A DNA stretch of 64,000 nt from positions 1,116,001-1,180,000 of the forward strand of contig JAGVVL010000009.1 in the NCBI GenBank assembly GCA_018287875.1. Reading direction: 5' to 3'. The notes below the pieces were generated by a model. That model had not been told where the DNA came from and made no database searches. It saw only the letters and a list, made by a program, of their open reading frames with translations. Below, piece after piece: positions 22,126 to 33,257 of this stretch. Made by a program: the position numbers and the translations under genes. How positions within the stretch are numbered: the stretch's first letter is position 1; every line of letters begins with the position of its first letter. The stretch comes from Nigrospora sphaerica (Eukaryota; Ascomycota; Sordariomycetes; Amphisphaeriales; Apiosporaceae).

Positions 22126-22869
22126 ATGGCGAACCCCCAGAGCCCCGAGTCGGCCGGAGCCAAATCTTCATTCTACCACAAGCTGTACACGCCAAATTTG
22201 TTGAACTTCATCTATGACTTCGTCGTGCTGCGCTTCAACATGAATTTCATGTGGGGCGTGAGCACGAACCGCATCCTCCTGCCCTTTTTCACCGACTACA
22301 TGTCGCACAACCATATGGACGTGGGCGTGGCGACGGGCTGGTTTCCAACCAAGGCGCTATCGACAATGTGGCGGCGTGACGCGCCCCAGTTACTGACGCT
22401 GGTCGATTTGAACCCGAACCCGCTGCAGAAGGCACAGGCGCGGGTTCTGGATGCCACTACGGCAACGAAAGTGCGCTGTGTCAAGGCGGACGTGACGGCG
22501 CCCGCGCCCAAAAGCCTGCGAGCCGCTCCCGTCGACAGCATCTCCATGTTCAACTTATTCCACTGCGTGCCGGGGGGGCCCGCCAAGTTTCAAGCCGCCT
22601 TCGGCGCCTACAAGGACGTGCTGGCCGACCGCGGCGTGCTCTACGGCTGCACCATTCTCGGCGACCGCTACGCGCGCGGCATCATCTCGCGCTGGTACGT
22701 GCGCTATTTCAACAAAAAGGGCATCTTCCATAATCTTGACGACAGCGAGGAAGACGTACGTCGCGCGCTTGAGGACAACTTCGAAGAGGTCCAGGTTTGG
22801 GTTGTTGGCATGGCCTGCCTCTTCCGCACATATAAGCCGAAGCGGAGCACGCTGGTGGACGTTGCGTAG
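22126..22869 (+). CDS. Class I SAM-dependent methyltransferase, small stand-alone type
   Basis: Single exon, 247 residues. After a short N-terminus, YTPNLLNFIYDFVVLRFNMN leads into HMDVGVATGWF (SAM motif I, about residues 63-73) and LLTLVDLNPNPLQKAQARVL (motif II with the acidic residue). SISMFNLFHCVPGGPAKF occupies the motif IV/V position and GVLYGCTILGDRYARG follows. It ends with VWVVGMACLFRTY. This compact family occurs in Pezizomycotina, often beside natural-product genes; here no synthase gene is nearby, so the acceptor substrate is unknown. The ATG at 22126 (CATCATGGC) was chosen because the family domain begins about 15 residues later, although the frame is open further upstream. It is not a paralogue of the LaeA-like neighbour: the motif I contexts differ strongly. 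Confidence 0.84.
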   Translation: MANPQSPESAGAKSSFYHKLYTPNLLNFIYDFVVLRFNMNFMWGVSTNRILLPFFTDYMSHNHMDVGVATGWFPTKALSTMWRRDAPQLLTLVDLNPNPLQKAQARVLDATTATKVRCVKADVTAPAPKSLRAAPVDSISMFNLFHCVPGGPAKFQAAFGAYKDVLADRGVLYGCTILGDRYARGIISRWYVRYFNKKGIFHNLDDSEEDVRRALEDNFEEVQVWVVGMACLFRTYKPKRSTLVDVA

Positions 22870-24157
22870 AGCCGACACGAGTGCGGCAATGGTGGTAGGA
22901 GGAAAGCGCTGCGCATCTTGCGAACATTTTCTGGTTTCCGTGATCACAATTGGGAAAAGGAAGTCCTGATGCCGATGGCTGGAGAATTTAATTGGATTCA
23001 GGTGGACTACAGCGTGTAGTTAACGAGATGCCAGGTGTAGGTGAACGAGTTCCCTTCAACTGGCAGATGCATGCCGTGCCTTATCTAGTGATGCTGCCAC
23101 AACCCAGTGGTCGTTCCGGAATCGATCGCCTGCCAACTTCGATACCGCGACGCTTCTCCAGTTTTGCAGACCCTGCAGTGGGATCCAAATGGTGTAGGGC
23201 GCACGATCTGGTGGTCGCCCCTCAGTCGTACGACCGGGTGAGTAATCCGTGCACGTAGGCCGGCCTGCGAACATGCGAGTGATGAGGCTGCAGTGGTGGC
23301 GACGGGGTGCCTGCACGCAAATCTCACATGTAGGGCGACAAGTCTGGGGTGGTGCGGTTGCCGTAAAGAGCAAAGCGGATGGACCAGTCACTATTCGGTG
23401 CTGTCGCCGGATCAGACCGACTGCAGTGAAGAGAATGTCATGAGCTGGGAACCTGGGGGTTTTCTTCCAGAAGCGGTAGCACGTAGTTCGAGGGGGTGCT
23501 GGTGGCGCAAGGGGAGGCGTAGAAGCCGGCATGCCTCCCATAGGCTTGTTGGCTTGGTCATGGGAAGTTGACTTTTGCGACGTGGATGTCCAGGATCCCG
23601 GTTGCACGGGTGATGAGGGTTCATCATTGGGTTTCGATAGAAAGGTCAGAAGGCGCCTGCCTAGTCTGGAAGCTCTGGTTATTGCGTGGTACTGTGTAAT
23701 AACCGGTCGGTTGTCTTCATCGACAGTAACAGCGACTGGGTCGTTTACGAACTATGAAGCCACCGCCCAGCCTACTCAGTCAGGAATGCTCGACGACTGC
23801 CTTCCGTGGCATCAGCTCGAACGTATCATGGGACAACCTCGGTTCGCGCGCCTGTCCTTCCGCAAATCCATAAGTCCTGCCGGCAGATGTCCAGTACACG
23901 GGGGGCGAGGCATAGGCAGGACGTGATGCTGAAGCAACTTGGGATTGATGGCCAGTCCATGTGTCTCAAGACGTATACCTGCCCTTCCCCGCCTGTCCCC
24001 AGGCAACGGGGAGGAGCGAAGTTCGAGGGCGTCGTACGTTACGCGCGGCGCGATGGGACTACGCGCACCGCTGGTGATTCAAGCGAACTCGTGTTCCTCG
24101 ACTTGGCTGGACGGGAAGAGAAAGAAGTAGGGCTGCGCCTCGGTCCGCAGCGAGCCT
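22870..24157. other. Intergenic, no gene seen
   Basis: About 1.3 kb between a plus-strand and a minus-strand gene, so both 3' ends face it. A 183-codon minus frame at 23056-23607 has no recognisable content and I reject it. Confidence 0.5.
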
Positions 24158-24977
24158 TCACCGGGCCAAGTGCTTGACGCGTTGGCCGCGCGCCGAGGCC
24201 TCGATCAGCTGGGCGAGGCGCCTCTCGCGGGTGGCGGGGCGGCGGGCGGCCATGACCCAGTCGGCGGCGTCGCGGCGGTAGGCGGGGGTGGCGCGGGGGC
24301 CGGCCCAGAAGGCGGCGGCGGCGGGGTCGGCGGCGAGACGGGCGGCGGCGGCGGGGTCCAGGGTCAGTGGCGCCGCCCGCTCAAAGGGGCGCTGCGCCGT
24401 GGCGTCGGGGCCCGGCGCGCCCACGCCGCGAGCCCCGGCGCGCGCAGCCGGCCCGCCGCCGCCAGCGCCTCCGCCTTGGCCACGTTGACGCGGCTCCAGT
24501 GGCTCCGCTCGCCCCCCCGCCGCGGCGTGAAGCGCTTCGCGAACGCCGTGCCCCCCGCCAGGCCCCCGCGCCCGTGCCCGTCGATCCAGCCCCAGCACAG
24601 CGCCACGTCCACCGTCTCGGACCAAGTCACCGTTTGCCGGCCCGAGGCTTTCTTGTAGTAGCTGGGGGGGAGGCAGCGGAGGTCAGCAAGGCAGGGGTTC
24701 CGGCCCGTTCAGCGTGTTGTTCGTTTCGGGGGCGACGGGATGGGGAAATAGAGCGTGGGGGGGACACTAACCCTACAAAAACTTCGGTCTCGGTCGCGTG
24801 GTGCGCGGCGAGCCAGTCATCAAAGGCCGAGGCCGAGGCGAAGAAGATGGGGTCGTCCAGCGTCGACTTTGGGGCCGCGGTGGAAGGCGGACTGGCTTTC
24901 GTAGCCGGAGCAGGGGCTGCTGCGGTTACAGCCAACCGCTGTGATCTGCGGAGGGTGCTGGCACCTATTTGGGACAT
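24158..24977 (-). CDS. OmdA/YdeI-like protein with an apparent frameshift
   Basis: Exon 1 is 24977-24772 and exon 2 begins at 24661 (GTTAGT donor, CCCCAG acceptor, phase kept). The N-terminus STLRRSQRLA is basic. The family core then reads DDPIFFASASAFDDWLAAHH, VGYYKKASGRQTVTWSE, VALCWGWIDGHG, FAKRFTPRRGGERSHWSRVN and GRLRAPGL. Shortly after this the frame closes at TGA 24364, but the missing C-terminal helix bundle (PAAAAFWAG, ARRPATRERRLAQLIEASAR) continues in the next frame to a stop at 24158. One base appears to be missing at about 24401-24425, within a ggggcccggcgcgcc tract. It is either a sequencing slip in extreme GC or a real truncating mutation; unshifted, the product would have 167 residues. 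The family occurs in bacteria and fungi; the biochemical role is not established. Confidence 0.8.
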
Positions 24978-25603
24978 CTCTGGGTTTCTCGGAACGGAAA
25001 GCTGGGAGAAGTTGCACGATGTTACGCGACGGGCGGCGCTGGTGTTTGTAGGTGTCAGCCCAGGCAACCAGCAGCGAGGTTCTGTTATTGCTTTTAGGCG
25101 GCTCGGTAACATGCTCCCTCCGGTTAACCGTGCCACCCAATTGGAAACCGGACGCGATGGAACGTGATGCTTCTCAATCACCCAGACTGGTTGGTAGCTC
25201 AGTTTCACAGTCTTCTCGTGACAGAAAACCGAATCACTCTCCGTTTGCAGGTGAGCAACGCGGGCTGGACTGCGTCGTGAATGATGGATCTGCAAGGGTT
25301 GTCACCGTAACGCTGCGATGTCGTACTTGAGGTTCAGCTAGTAAAGATTTGGGTGTCGCACCCAGTCCAGTGATTTGAACGTGGCTTCCGACGACTTTGG
25401 AGGCTCATGGGTGGAGATATCGCCGTTAGAAAGCAGATATTGTTGGACGGCAACTTCACTTTTGCCCATCCAAACATTGTTTGCCTCCAGTCATCGCACT
25501 GTAATGAAATACTCTCCGCATGTACGATGAGTTGCGCCAACCCACCTCCCGCTTAAGAACTCGCGCTCCCTTAACCAACAGCCTAAAGTCTCCCACCACC
25601 ACC
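24978..25603. other. Intergenic
   Basis: Upstream of the OmdA-like gene. The minus frame is open beyond the chosen start but contains no family sequence. No gene seen. Confidence 0.45.
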
Positions 25604-26067
25604 ATGCCCGATATCACCAAAAAAGCATTCGCCCCAACACCAAGTTGCCCGGTCTCTAGGTAACGCACTCGGCAAACCCAACCCCTCCCCTTCCCCTTTC
25701 AGGTAATTAGCCGCTCTGGTCCACCCAGTCGTAGGCATCTATCCGGTTTTCCTACCGAGGTTCCGGCCATTCCGAACGCGCTAGTATTACGACTTGGCGG
25801 CGCCCCCCGCGGCCGCCGAGCAAGCCCGACAAGACATCGGCGCTGGACTTATCGCCGTCTTTGCTGCAATGCATATCGAGTGCCGAGCTCAGCGGGCACG
25901 TGCCTGGCCCCGACGTCCTTCTCGACCTCCCCGAGCAGGCCGCGGGACCGGGGTCACCCTCGCCACGGTGGCGGAGAGAATGGCCGGAAGAAGCTCCATG
26001 GTTGCTGCGTGGAGTTGTTCAGGGACGCCGTGGATTGTTGAATTGGTGCAATAGAGACTGGGGGTAG
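25604..26067 (+). CDS. Possible small two-exon gene, unknown product
   Basis: Tentative model: exon 1 is 25604-25659 (MPDITKKAFAPTPSCPVS) and exon 2 is 25785-26067, with a GTAACG donor and a GCTAG acceptor; 112 residues in one frame. The ATG follows caccaccacc, a good fungal start context. Exon 2 contains LDLSPSLLQCISSAELSGHV and LLDLPEQAAG and ends NWCNRDWG. I recognise no family. A second YAG at 25702 gives an immediate stop. It could be a real small protein or chance; no similarity supports it. Confidence 0.28.
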
Positions 26068-27365
26068 TAGCGGGTGCAGTGTCGTGTATTTTTTTTGGTT
26101 TGTATCTACAACTGCAGCGGGTAATCGGCGCCGTCCGTATATGCAATCTGCCGCCTAGTCAGGGATATACATAGCGATCTCTCCCTGGCTGCCGACGCCT
26201 CTCCCTGTTAACTATTAGACTGCGCTCTTAGGGGACCGAGGCTCCACCGTGAGATGTCTGCGATCTTCAGTACTGCGAGTTGTATAGGATTGGGACCACG
26301 TAAGACTGGCCATTCTGTTTTATGGTAGCTGGAATCGGGATCTTACGCTCCACGGAAGCGGACGATTGAACGTAGACAAAGTTTTGCGTCCTTCCGGCAT
26401 TTCGTGCCTCTGATTTTGAGCAGTGTAAACGATGTAGCCGCGATGGCGTTGCTCCCACCTCCTGAGGGGGTAGAGGCGGACCCGATAACACGAGAGGGCG
26501 GGCGGGCAGCAGCAAACGGCACGGCGAGTTCGTCATACGTCCTTTTTGCGGAAAAGACACGCAAACTCCCGACACTCCGCGGCGCGGGCCAAGACCAGCT
26601 AGAAGCATAGCAGGGCGGCAACCGGGCGATGGCGTGGAGCGGCCATCGGGGCGGCGGGTCTCGCGGATACTGGTCGATGGCGCACGTGTGGCGTTCGTTC
26701 CGCAGCAGGGGTCCGGGCGGATGTTCCGTTTGGACCCGGGTGGTTCTGGGTGTCTGGACGCTCGTGGGATACGGATAGTGGAGAGGACGGCATCGAACTG
26801 CCGAGGGGCGTAGCGAAAAACATCATTCGAGAAGGAAATACGACCAGGGCAGGTAAATACCGCCAGGAGGACAGAAAATCCCTGCGTCCAAGTCCGCAGG
26901 ACGGACTTGACCAACCTAATGCACTTCACTACAGGTAAGGTTTGATGTCTCGGTTGGCTCGCTGCTGTTGGTTTGGGCGCGACACGTGGGCGAGGCGGAC
27001 AAAGGAACCCCACGATAACGCTTGGGTTTATGCACTGCTGACATGCCATGCGCTCCCGTTTGAAGGTTCCGCGGTGCATTGCGGGCGGATTCTGTCGGTC
27101 TCGTCGACAAGGTTGGCGGTTCATGTACTACCGCCCCACGGCCTCTAGGCGACGCTTTCACGACGCCGCGCAGAACGGTCTTTTTGGGCTCGAGGAGCTG
27201 GCCGAGACACGAAACGGAGCCACGGACAAGAAATCGGTATTATTAGACGGGCCAGGGTGTCTTGCCCTCCCTCCCCAAAGAATCGGACGCCATGCATATA
27301 AGGCGAGCTCAAGTGAGTTGGCCATGCCAGCAAGGAGGCACCATATCCAACACCGGGGGGTATAT
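26068..27365. other. Intergenic, no convincing gene
   Basis: A 285-codon minus frame (26267-27124) lacks domains and is compositionally like the neighbouring chance frames. Otherwise nothing is recognised. The right end is the 3' region of the transporter gene. Confidence 0.45.
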
Positions 27366-29339
27366 CTAGTACTGGAAGCGAAAGTCGAGCCGCTTGTTGC
27401 CATCCACCTCGCGCGCCGCTTGGTCCGCCTGGTAGGCGGCCCGCTCCTCGACCGACATGGACTCCCACGCGCGCTCCTTCTTCTTGTTGAGGTAGACAAG
27501 CCACTGGCGCTGCGAGACGAAGACGACGATGGTCAGCGCGCAGATGGAGATGCACACCTTGTTGCCGACTTTGTAGTACGGCGCGTCCGCCTTGCGGTAG
27601 ATCTGCGACCCGATCAGGGACCCGATTTGCACGATGACGTTCTGGGGCACCTTGTTAGCAAAAGGAAACAACGAGAGAGAGACAGTGGCGTAAGATGAAA
27701 AAGCCACGGGGTGGGATCCAAGGTTCAGGCGCGCTCCAAAACTTACGTAGGTGGCGGCCGTAATGGCGCGTTTTTTCACGTCGAACGAGTTTTCCGAGAT
27801 CCAAGACGACACGACGGGGTGGAAGTAAGGGTAGCCGGAGATGAGCGTAATCATGGTGAAGCGCTCCCAGTCTCGCCCGCCGTCGGGAATGGTGAGGAGC
27901 GCCGTGAAGAGCGGGATCAGCCAGAGGTTGCCGAAGATGCAGTGGAAGGCACGCTCGTTGAAGTAGTTGGAGCTGTACGCGAGGGCCAGCATGGTAATGA
28001 TCTGGACGCCGGCCGACGGGGCCGTGAGCATGTTGGCCGAGAAGGTGGTGAACCCGATGCGCTTCAGCGTCAACGTGAGGTAGGCCTGTACCGGCGTGGC
28101 GGGAATGTAGGCGATGAGGCCGATGAAGTAGAGACCCCACATCGAACGGTCCGACCAGGCGGCCTTGATGTCCTTCCAGGTAGCCGGCTCCTTGATGGCA
28201 GTCAAGCCCTTGGCCGGGTCGTCGCGGAGGATGCGCTGTTCCTGTCAGCACCGGCTTGCGGCGTCCGGGCGCCCAGGGGCCGACTCACGTTAATCATGAT
28301 GACCTCCTCCCTCTCCGTGTACCAGGGCTTCGGACAGAGGACCGACTTGGTCGAAGTGGGCGAGCTGGGCAGGTATAACAAGCTGATGACGCCGAGCATG
28401 ACGGTCAGCAAGCCCTCCAGCAGGAAGAGCCAGAACCACCCGGGGTGGCCGCCGATTCCGCGCATTTCAAGGATGCCGGCAGCCAGGAGGGCCGAGATGA
28501 CGCCTTAAGTGGTCAGTTTGACGATCATATGCGCGCGGTGGAATGGGTAAAGGATGGCGCGTACGGGCAACGTTCAAAGTCGACCAGAAAAGGGCCAGAC
28601 GGGTGGCCAGCTCGGTACTGGTATAGAAGTAGGTGGCCATCAGAATCGCACCGGGGATGAAACCACCCTCACAGGCTCCAATCAAGGCACGGGTAACGTA
28701 AAACGTGGCCCTGCCCGTAATGAAGGCCTGAGCCCAGGAAACGGTGCCCCAAAGAATCATCATAATGGGTAGCACACGTTTGAAACCCTAGCAGCCGGGG
28801 GGTCAGCCATCACCCACACATGCAATGGTAGAGCGAAGGGCGTAAGACACCGGGCGTGTGCGGGTGCGCGCGGTGTTCTGCGTACTACTTACAAAGCGTT
28901 TCGTCAGGAACTGCACGGGGAACTCGGCCGACATGAAACAGACAAGCTGGATCGTGTTTCCGTTGTTGTAGTCGTCGCTCGTCAGGTTGAGGTCGGTGAG
29001 GAACGTGTCGGCCAGCGCGTTGCTGAGGTTACCGCGGTCGAGTTGAAGTCCGAAGAACTGGGCATACGGTTAGCATCTTTCAGCGTGAAGCGCCGGTGGC
29101 CTCGGGTGGCTTACCATAACACAAAGCCACGAAAGCAGCATCATGTCGGTTTTCCGGACGGCCCTCTTCTCTTCCTGGGGCGTCCAGGAGACCTCGGGGT
29201 CCCAGCGGTGACCGCCCTCATAACTTGGGTGAGGCCGGATGGTGTTGTGAAGATTCTCCCGGCCAACCTCGACTTGCCCCTTGTCTACGACGCTGACCGC
29301 GTCGGTCTGCGGCCGGTTCTCAATGTCGTCAGCACCCAT
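27366..29339 (-). CDS. MFS transporter, Dal5/anion:cation symporter family (possible sulfonate or cysteine carrier)
   Basis: Six exons, 29339-29115, 29057-28893, 28787-28565, 28503-28289, 28241-27747 and 27641-27366, give 532 residues. Landmarks of the Dal5-type family appear in order: VRKTDMMLLSWLCVM, FFGLQLDRGNLSNALADTF (TM1 and following loop), VCFMSAEFPVQFLTKRF, MMILWGTVSWAQAFITG, RALIGACEGGFIPGAILMAT, GHPGWFWLFLLEGLLTVMLG, a large loop with WKDIKAAWSDRSMWGLYFIG, then YNVIVQIGSLIGSQIYR. The tail is hydrophilic and basic, with repeated Lys/Glu. These carriers import organic anions such as allantoate, ureidosuccinate, cysteine or sulfonates with protons. The start lies 759 bases from the start of a TauD-type dioxygenase on the other strand. 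In budding yeast the homologous dioxygenase JLP1 also sits near a Dal5-family carrier (YCT1), which favours a sulfur substrate. The specificity is inferred. Confidence 0.9.
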
Positions 29340-30098
29340 GATTGCCGTGCCGGTCTCCTCGGGTTCACTGGCTCGGTGCGGCGGTAGGGTTGAGCACAAG
29401 TTACAGTCCTGTCCTTGCCGATAAAACTCAACAACGAAAACGATCAACACAGACACAGCTTGGAGCCGGGAAATCATATAAACAGCCATGAACGCTGCAA
29501 GCCAAGACAAGGGGTGACAAGGCACTGCTGCAAGCGTAGGCGAGTCAAGAGGCTGGACGGCTACCGGAATCATCCCCGTCCATGCACATACCACGCATAC
29601 CTCGGCCCTGTAGACCCAGGCCTCTGGCTCACGTAGCATCCAACTAATCTTCCCAGCCCGTACGCGCATGATTTGGCCCCGGCCTATCCTGGGCGCAATC
29701 ATGAAATCACGGGACTACCCAAACAGGGCGAGCACACCATTGTGCCTAGCGCGTATACGGTAAGTGGACGGGGCCTCTACCCCAGCTTGCCCGAGCGGCC
29801 GACGATTGCGGGGTCGGAGAAAATATCGGACGTGATCTCGGAGTCGCAATGATCACGGCATCGTGGGACCATATGTCGTCTTCGGGCGAGGCTGGGGATT
29901 AAAAAGGGAAGCGTGGCGCCATTGCCCTCTCGACCGCCACAGGTGCTGGAACGAAGCCGATTGTCTTGCCCAAAGCGGAGCGCATCTCGGTATTACCACC
30001 TCTCAGCTGCTATACCTTCAATGGTGTGAATCCGGGGTCCGATTTCATCATCTCGAGCCTTACCCGATTAGTCGCAACGACCGAAACCACGCCGCACA
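29340..30098. promoter_or_regulatory. Shared divergent promoter, transporter / dioxygenase
   Basis: A 759-base region flanked by two diverging starts. A ttaaaaaggg box is present near 29899. I looked for the Cys3/MetR-type palindrome ATGRYRYCAT and saw only imperfect matches (around 29848), so sulfur control is suggested by gene content, not by a clear site. Confidence 0.5.
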
Positions 30099-31551
30099 AT
30101 GCCTTCCATCAGCACCGACGCCGTTGTTGACTTCAACATCGTTGGCGGCCACCCGGTAAGCCGGCAGGCTGGGCCAAGATAAGCGAACATCCTCCAGGAT
30201 CCGACTAACACACCTTGGATAGGAGTCACGAACGCGCAACACGAAGCCGCTAGCGTACTCGGGCACGCTCGACAGCTTCGAGCAGAATGAAATCACCCCC
30301 ATCATCGGGCGGGAGTACTTCGGTCTGCAGATCAGGGACCTGCTCAAATGGGACGACCAGCACATGAAAGACCTTGCCTATGCCAGTAAGTAACGCCGGC
30401 CTGCCGTGCCCCGAGGCAAGATAGCTGACCAACATGGTGCAGTCTCGTCGAGAGGAGTGGTCTTTCTGCGGGACCAGGATGTGACCCCAGTGGAGATGAA
30501 GGACTTCATTGTTCGACTGTCAACCCTGGCGGGATGTCCCGAGTCTTCGGGACTGCACGTGCACCCGCTCACAGAGGAGGGAAGCGAGCTTGGCGACCAG
30601 ATTAGCGTCATCTCGAGCGAGAAACAGAAGAAGGGAGGCGGTCTGACCCACCAGCTCAGTGATGTGAGCAGGTTCGCGAGTGCCGGATGGCACAGCGACA
30701 TCACCTTCGAGAAGGCGCCCTCGGATTACGCCATGCTGAAGATCCACACATTGCCCAAGACGGGTGGCGACACGGTAAGGACTGTCCCCGTAGCCACCGC
30801 AGACAGACCGAAGTAGCGCCTTGCTGACTTGACGTCTGGGTGATCAGCTTTGGGCGTCGGGGTACGAGATTTACGATCGTCTCTCGGCCCCCATGAGGAA
30901 GTTCCTGTAAGTGCAAGCCATGCCGAGGCCTCTCTTTCATTCCACTCATGGCTTCGTCGGTCCATCGGCCCTCCCTGAGTGGGACCTCAGCTCGGCTGGC
31001 TGTCTTTCTATTAGAACCAACGCTGACCTTGGGTCTTACAGCGAGGGGCTCACTGCCACTCACGATGCCAGCTTTTTCCATGATGAGGCAAAACGCCTAG
31101 GCAACCCGTTGCGTAAAGGCGTCCGAGGCTCCCCTCTGAACGAGGGAGGAGACCTCGTTGCTCAACACCCCGTCATCCGCACCAACCCGGTGACCGGCTG
31201 GAAGAGTGTATATGTCAACCGCGGCTTCACCAAGCGAATCAACGGCGTGACCAAAGACGAATCTGACATGATCTTGGCCTACCTTTTTAACCTCGTAACT
31301 CAGGTAAGCTGCTGCTGCTGCTACGATGCCCAACCTGAAGACAGAATACTGACCTTGACTAGAACCACGATGCCCAGGTAAGATTCAAGTGGAACAAGAA
31401 CGACTGCGCCATCTGGGACAACCGGTCGACCCTCCACTGTGCGACATATGATTATGATGCGGCTCGTGCCGGTGACAGAGTTTGTTCCTTGGGCGAGGCG
31501 CCTTATCTGGATCTTGAGAGCAAGAGTCGCCGCGAGGCGGTTGATGCATGA
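30099..31551 (+). CDS. TauD/TfdA-family 2-oxoglutarate-dependent dioxygenase, sulfonate type
   Basis: Six exons, 30099-30155, 30223-30385, 30443-30774, 30848-30906, 31042-31303 and 31363-31551, give 353 residues. The Fe(II) triad is complete: His157 and Asp159 in GWHSDITFEKAPSDYAML and distal His316 in NRSTLHCATYDYD. Ten and fourteen residues after His316 come Arg326 and Arg330, the same four-residue spacing as the 2-oxoglutarate-binding and sulfonate-binding arginines of bacterial TauD. The rest matches the fungal JLP1-like branch (PIIGREYFGLQIRDLL, GGGLTHQLSD, HPVIRTNPVTGWKSVYVN, DDRVCSLGEAPYLD-like end). Such enzymes hydroxylate the carbon next to the sulfonate of taurine, isethionate or alkyl sulfonates, releasing sulfite for sulfur assimilation. 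The divergent carrier supports this role. Exact substrate is inferred. Confidence 0.92.
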
Positions 31552-32120
31552 AGGAGACAGACACCACTATACTTGGATGCGTTCCGAAATGTTTTGTATG
31601 AGTAACGCTTATTAATGATCAATCCATACCGGCAAACGGTCTGTGACAACACTCTCGCTTGTAGACCCGGCAGATTCGGGGTCAACATTATCGAACCATG
31701 TGAGTGCCTATTCTCCGAAGTACGGTGCCAGCGATGGTGCCAAATCGTCCAGATCGGATGGGCCCGTGATGTCGTCATAAGTCTCTTATGCCGAGTAGAC
31801 CAACGGTATGTATCCCCTCTCACACAAGTGTGTAGCATGCCTCGCCCAGAGCTGAAGACGGGCTGCCAGCAATGTCAGCCTTGCCATTGTTTTGGCTAGT
31901 ATCCCTCCCCTCGTCATCACTCTAATCTCGGCAGGGTTCGCTGGGCGTGGTATGTGTCATGATACCGACCAGGCATCTGGTGCGTTTCAAGGCCGAGACC
32001 AACGCGATTGTAATCACGAAACCACAGGGAGGCATAACATCGCCATGTCATCAAAGCCGTCGGAAAAGGCTGCGGTTGCGTGAAGTCATTATCGTCAATG
32101 GCTGCGTACAGATAGCCACA
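31552..32120. other. Convergent 3' intergenic region
   Basis: Between the dioxygenase and the WSS1-like gene, both ending here. No gene seen. Confidence 0.55.
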
Positions 32121-33257
32121 TCAAGTCAGGTCGATGGTCGTTCGCGGGCGTTTCTCGGCTCGTCCGGCCCTTTCTATCAGACTTCGCGCCGGGCTACCCG
32201 ATCTTTCTGTTCCACACACGTCGCAGCACAGGTACTGCAGTGGGTTATCGAGGGTACACACATGACACGTCCAAGAGGTCGGCTTATGCCCTCGACTCGT
32301 GGCTGTAAAGTCTGCCAGTCGGGTCTGTGTTTTGGATGGTTGGGTTTCTCTTTGGCCGGAAGGTTGCAAAATCGACCCCCCGCCGTTGCCTGTCGGATTA
32401 CCAGCCGATGGCGGGATATAGGAATCACCGTACTTGGCCTTCTCGTCTTCTTGGACAAGTTCCCATAGAGCTTGGGCAATAGCGGCATCGTTGGCCGCAT
32501 CCTCTTCGGCCTGGGTGCGAAAGCCGTTACGAGTGGCGGTATGGGCGATGTCGCGAATCTGGGACTCTTGCAGGATTTCACTGCCGCAACCTTTCATGGC
32601 ATTGGTCCTTCGATCGACAGCACCGGCAATGATTCTTCGCATATCGTCGCCGGGCCGAGCAGCATGGCCCCCGAGGCGCCGGCCAGATCCAGCAGAATGC
32701 GTGCGGCGCTTTTCGGCGGCAGCTCTGGCAAGTCTCCGGGCCTCGTGCAGGGGGGTCGTCCGCCGCCCACCCAGGCGTTGACCTTCTGACAGGAAGCCTT
32801 CGCCAGTGTATCCCTTGATGGTCAGGGCTTGGTGTTCGTCTCGTAGTTGGTCCCATAGCGCATGAAATTTCGCATCGTGTGGCCCGTGGACGTTATGGGA
32901 GAGCTCATGCAGCATGGTATCAAGGACCTGCTCGAAGGGCAGAAACTGGGTCACGTCGCCGGGATATCGGAGCCGGAGGCATATCTTCTGGCCGCGGCCG
33001 TAGTTGAGGCCTGCGGAGGTTGGCTTCAGTACGTTCGCAGGCCAAACAGACCGACATAAAGGTGCAGGGCACTACCAACCTAGCAGATTATCCTGTTCTG
33101 GGTAGAACTCGACCAACTGTTTGACTCTCCAAGCACGGTTTCGCATGATAGGTTTCACCAGAGAGGCGATCTTCTTGAGAAGGTGCAAGGCATCTTGGGC
33201 GCGAGGGAGTTGGGCCAGATGCGAGTAGCTGTGTACGAGGGGATCCAGTTCGGGCAT
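32121..33257 (-). CDS. WSS1: WLM-domain DNA-protein crosslink protease
   Basis: Exons 33257-33080 and 33010-32121 give 355 residues (GTTGGT donor, CCGCAG acceptor). Wss1 is a SPRTN-like metalloprotease that cleaves proteins crosslinked to DNA and works with Cdc48 and SUMO. The start MPELDPLVHSYSHLAQLP and the segment LVKPIMRNRAWRVKQLVEFY define the WLM N-terminus. The exon junction rejoins NLLGLNYGRGQKICLRLRYP. The zinc site is HELSHNVHGPHD (HExxH plus a third His). A single RanBP2-type zinc finger, WTCHVCTLDNPLQYLCCDVC, lies near the C-terminus (about residues 318-337), followed by a basic, then TIDLT end that could be a SUMO-interacting tail. The linker between them is Arg/Ala-rich and probably disordered. 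Confidence 0.93.

Noticed and set aside
18806..24977. Biosynthetic gene cluster
   Set aside because: Two methyltransferases are present but no PKS, NRPS, terpene synthase, prenyltransferase, P450 or cluster-type regulator is seen.
26267..27124. 285-codon minus-strand open frame
   Set aside because: No recognisable domain; composition varies along its length as in non-coding sequence.
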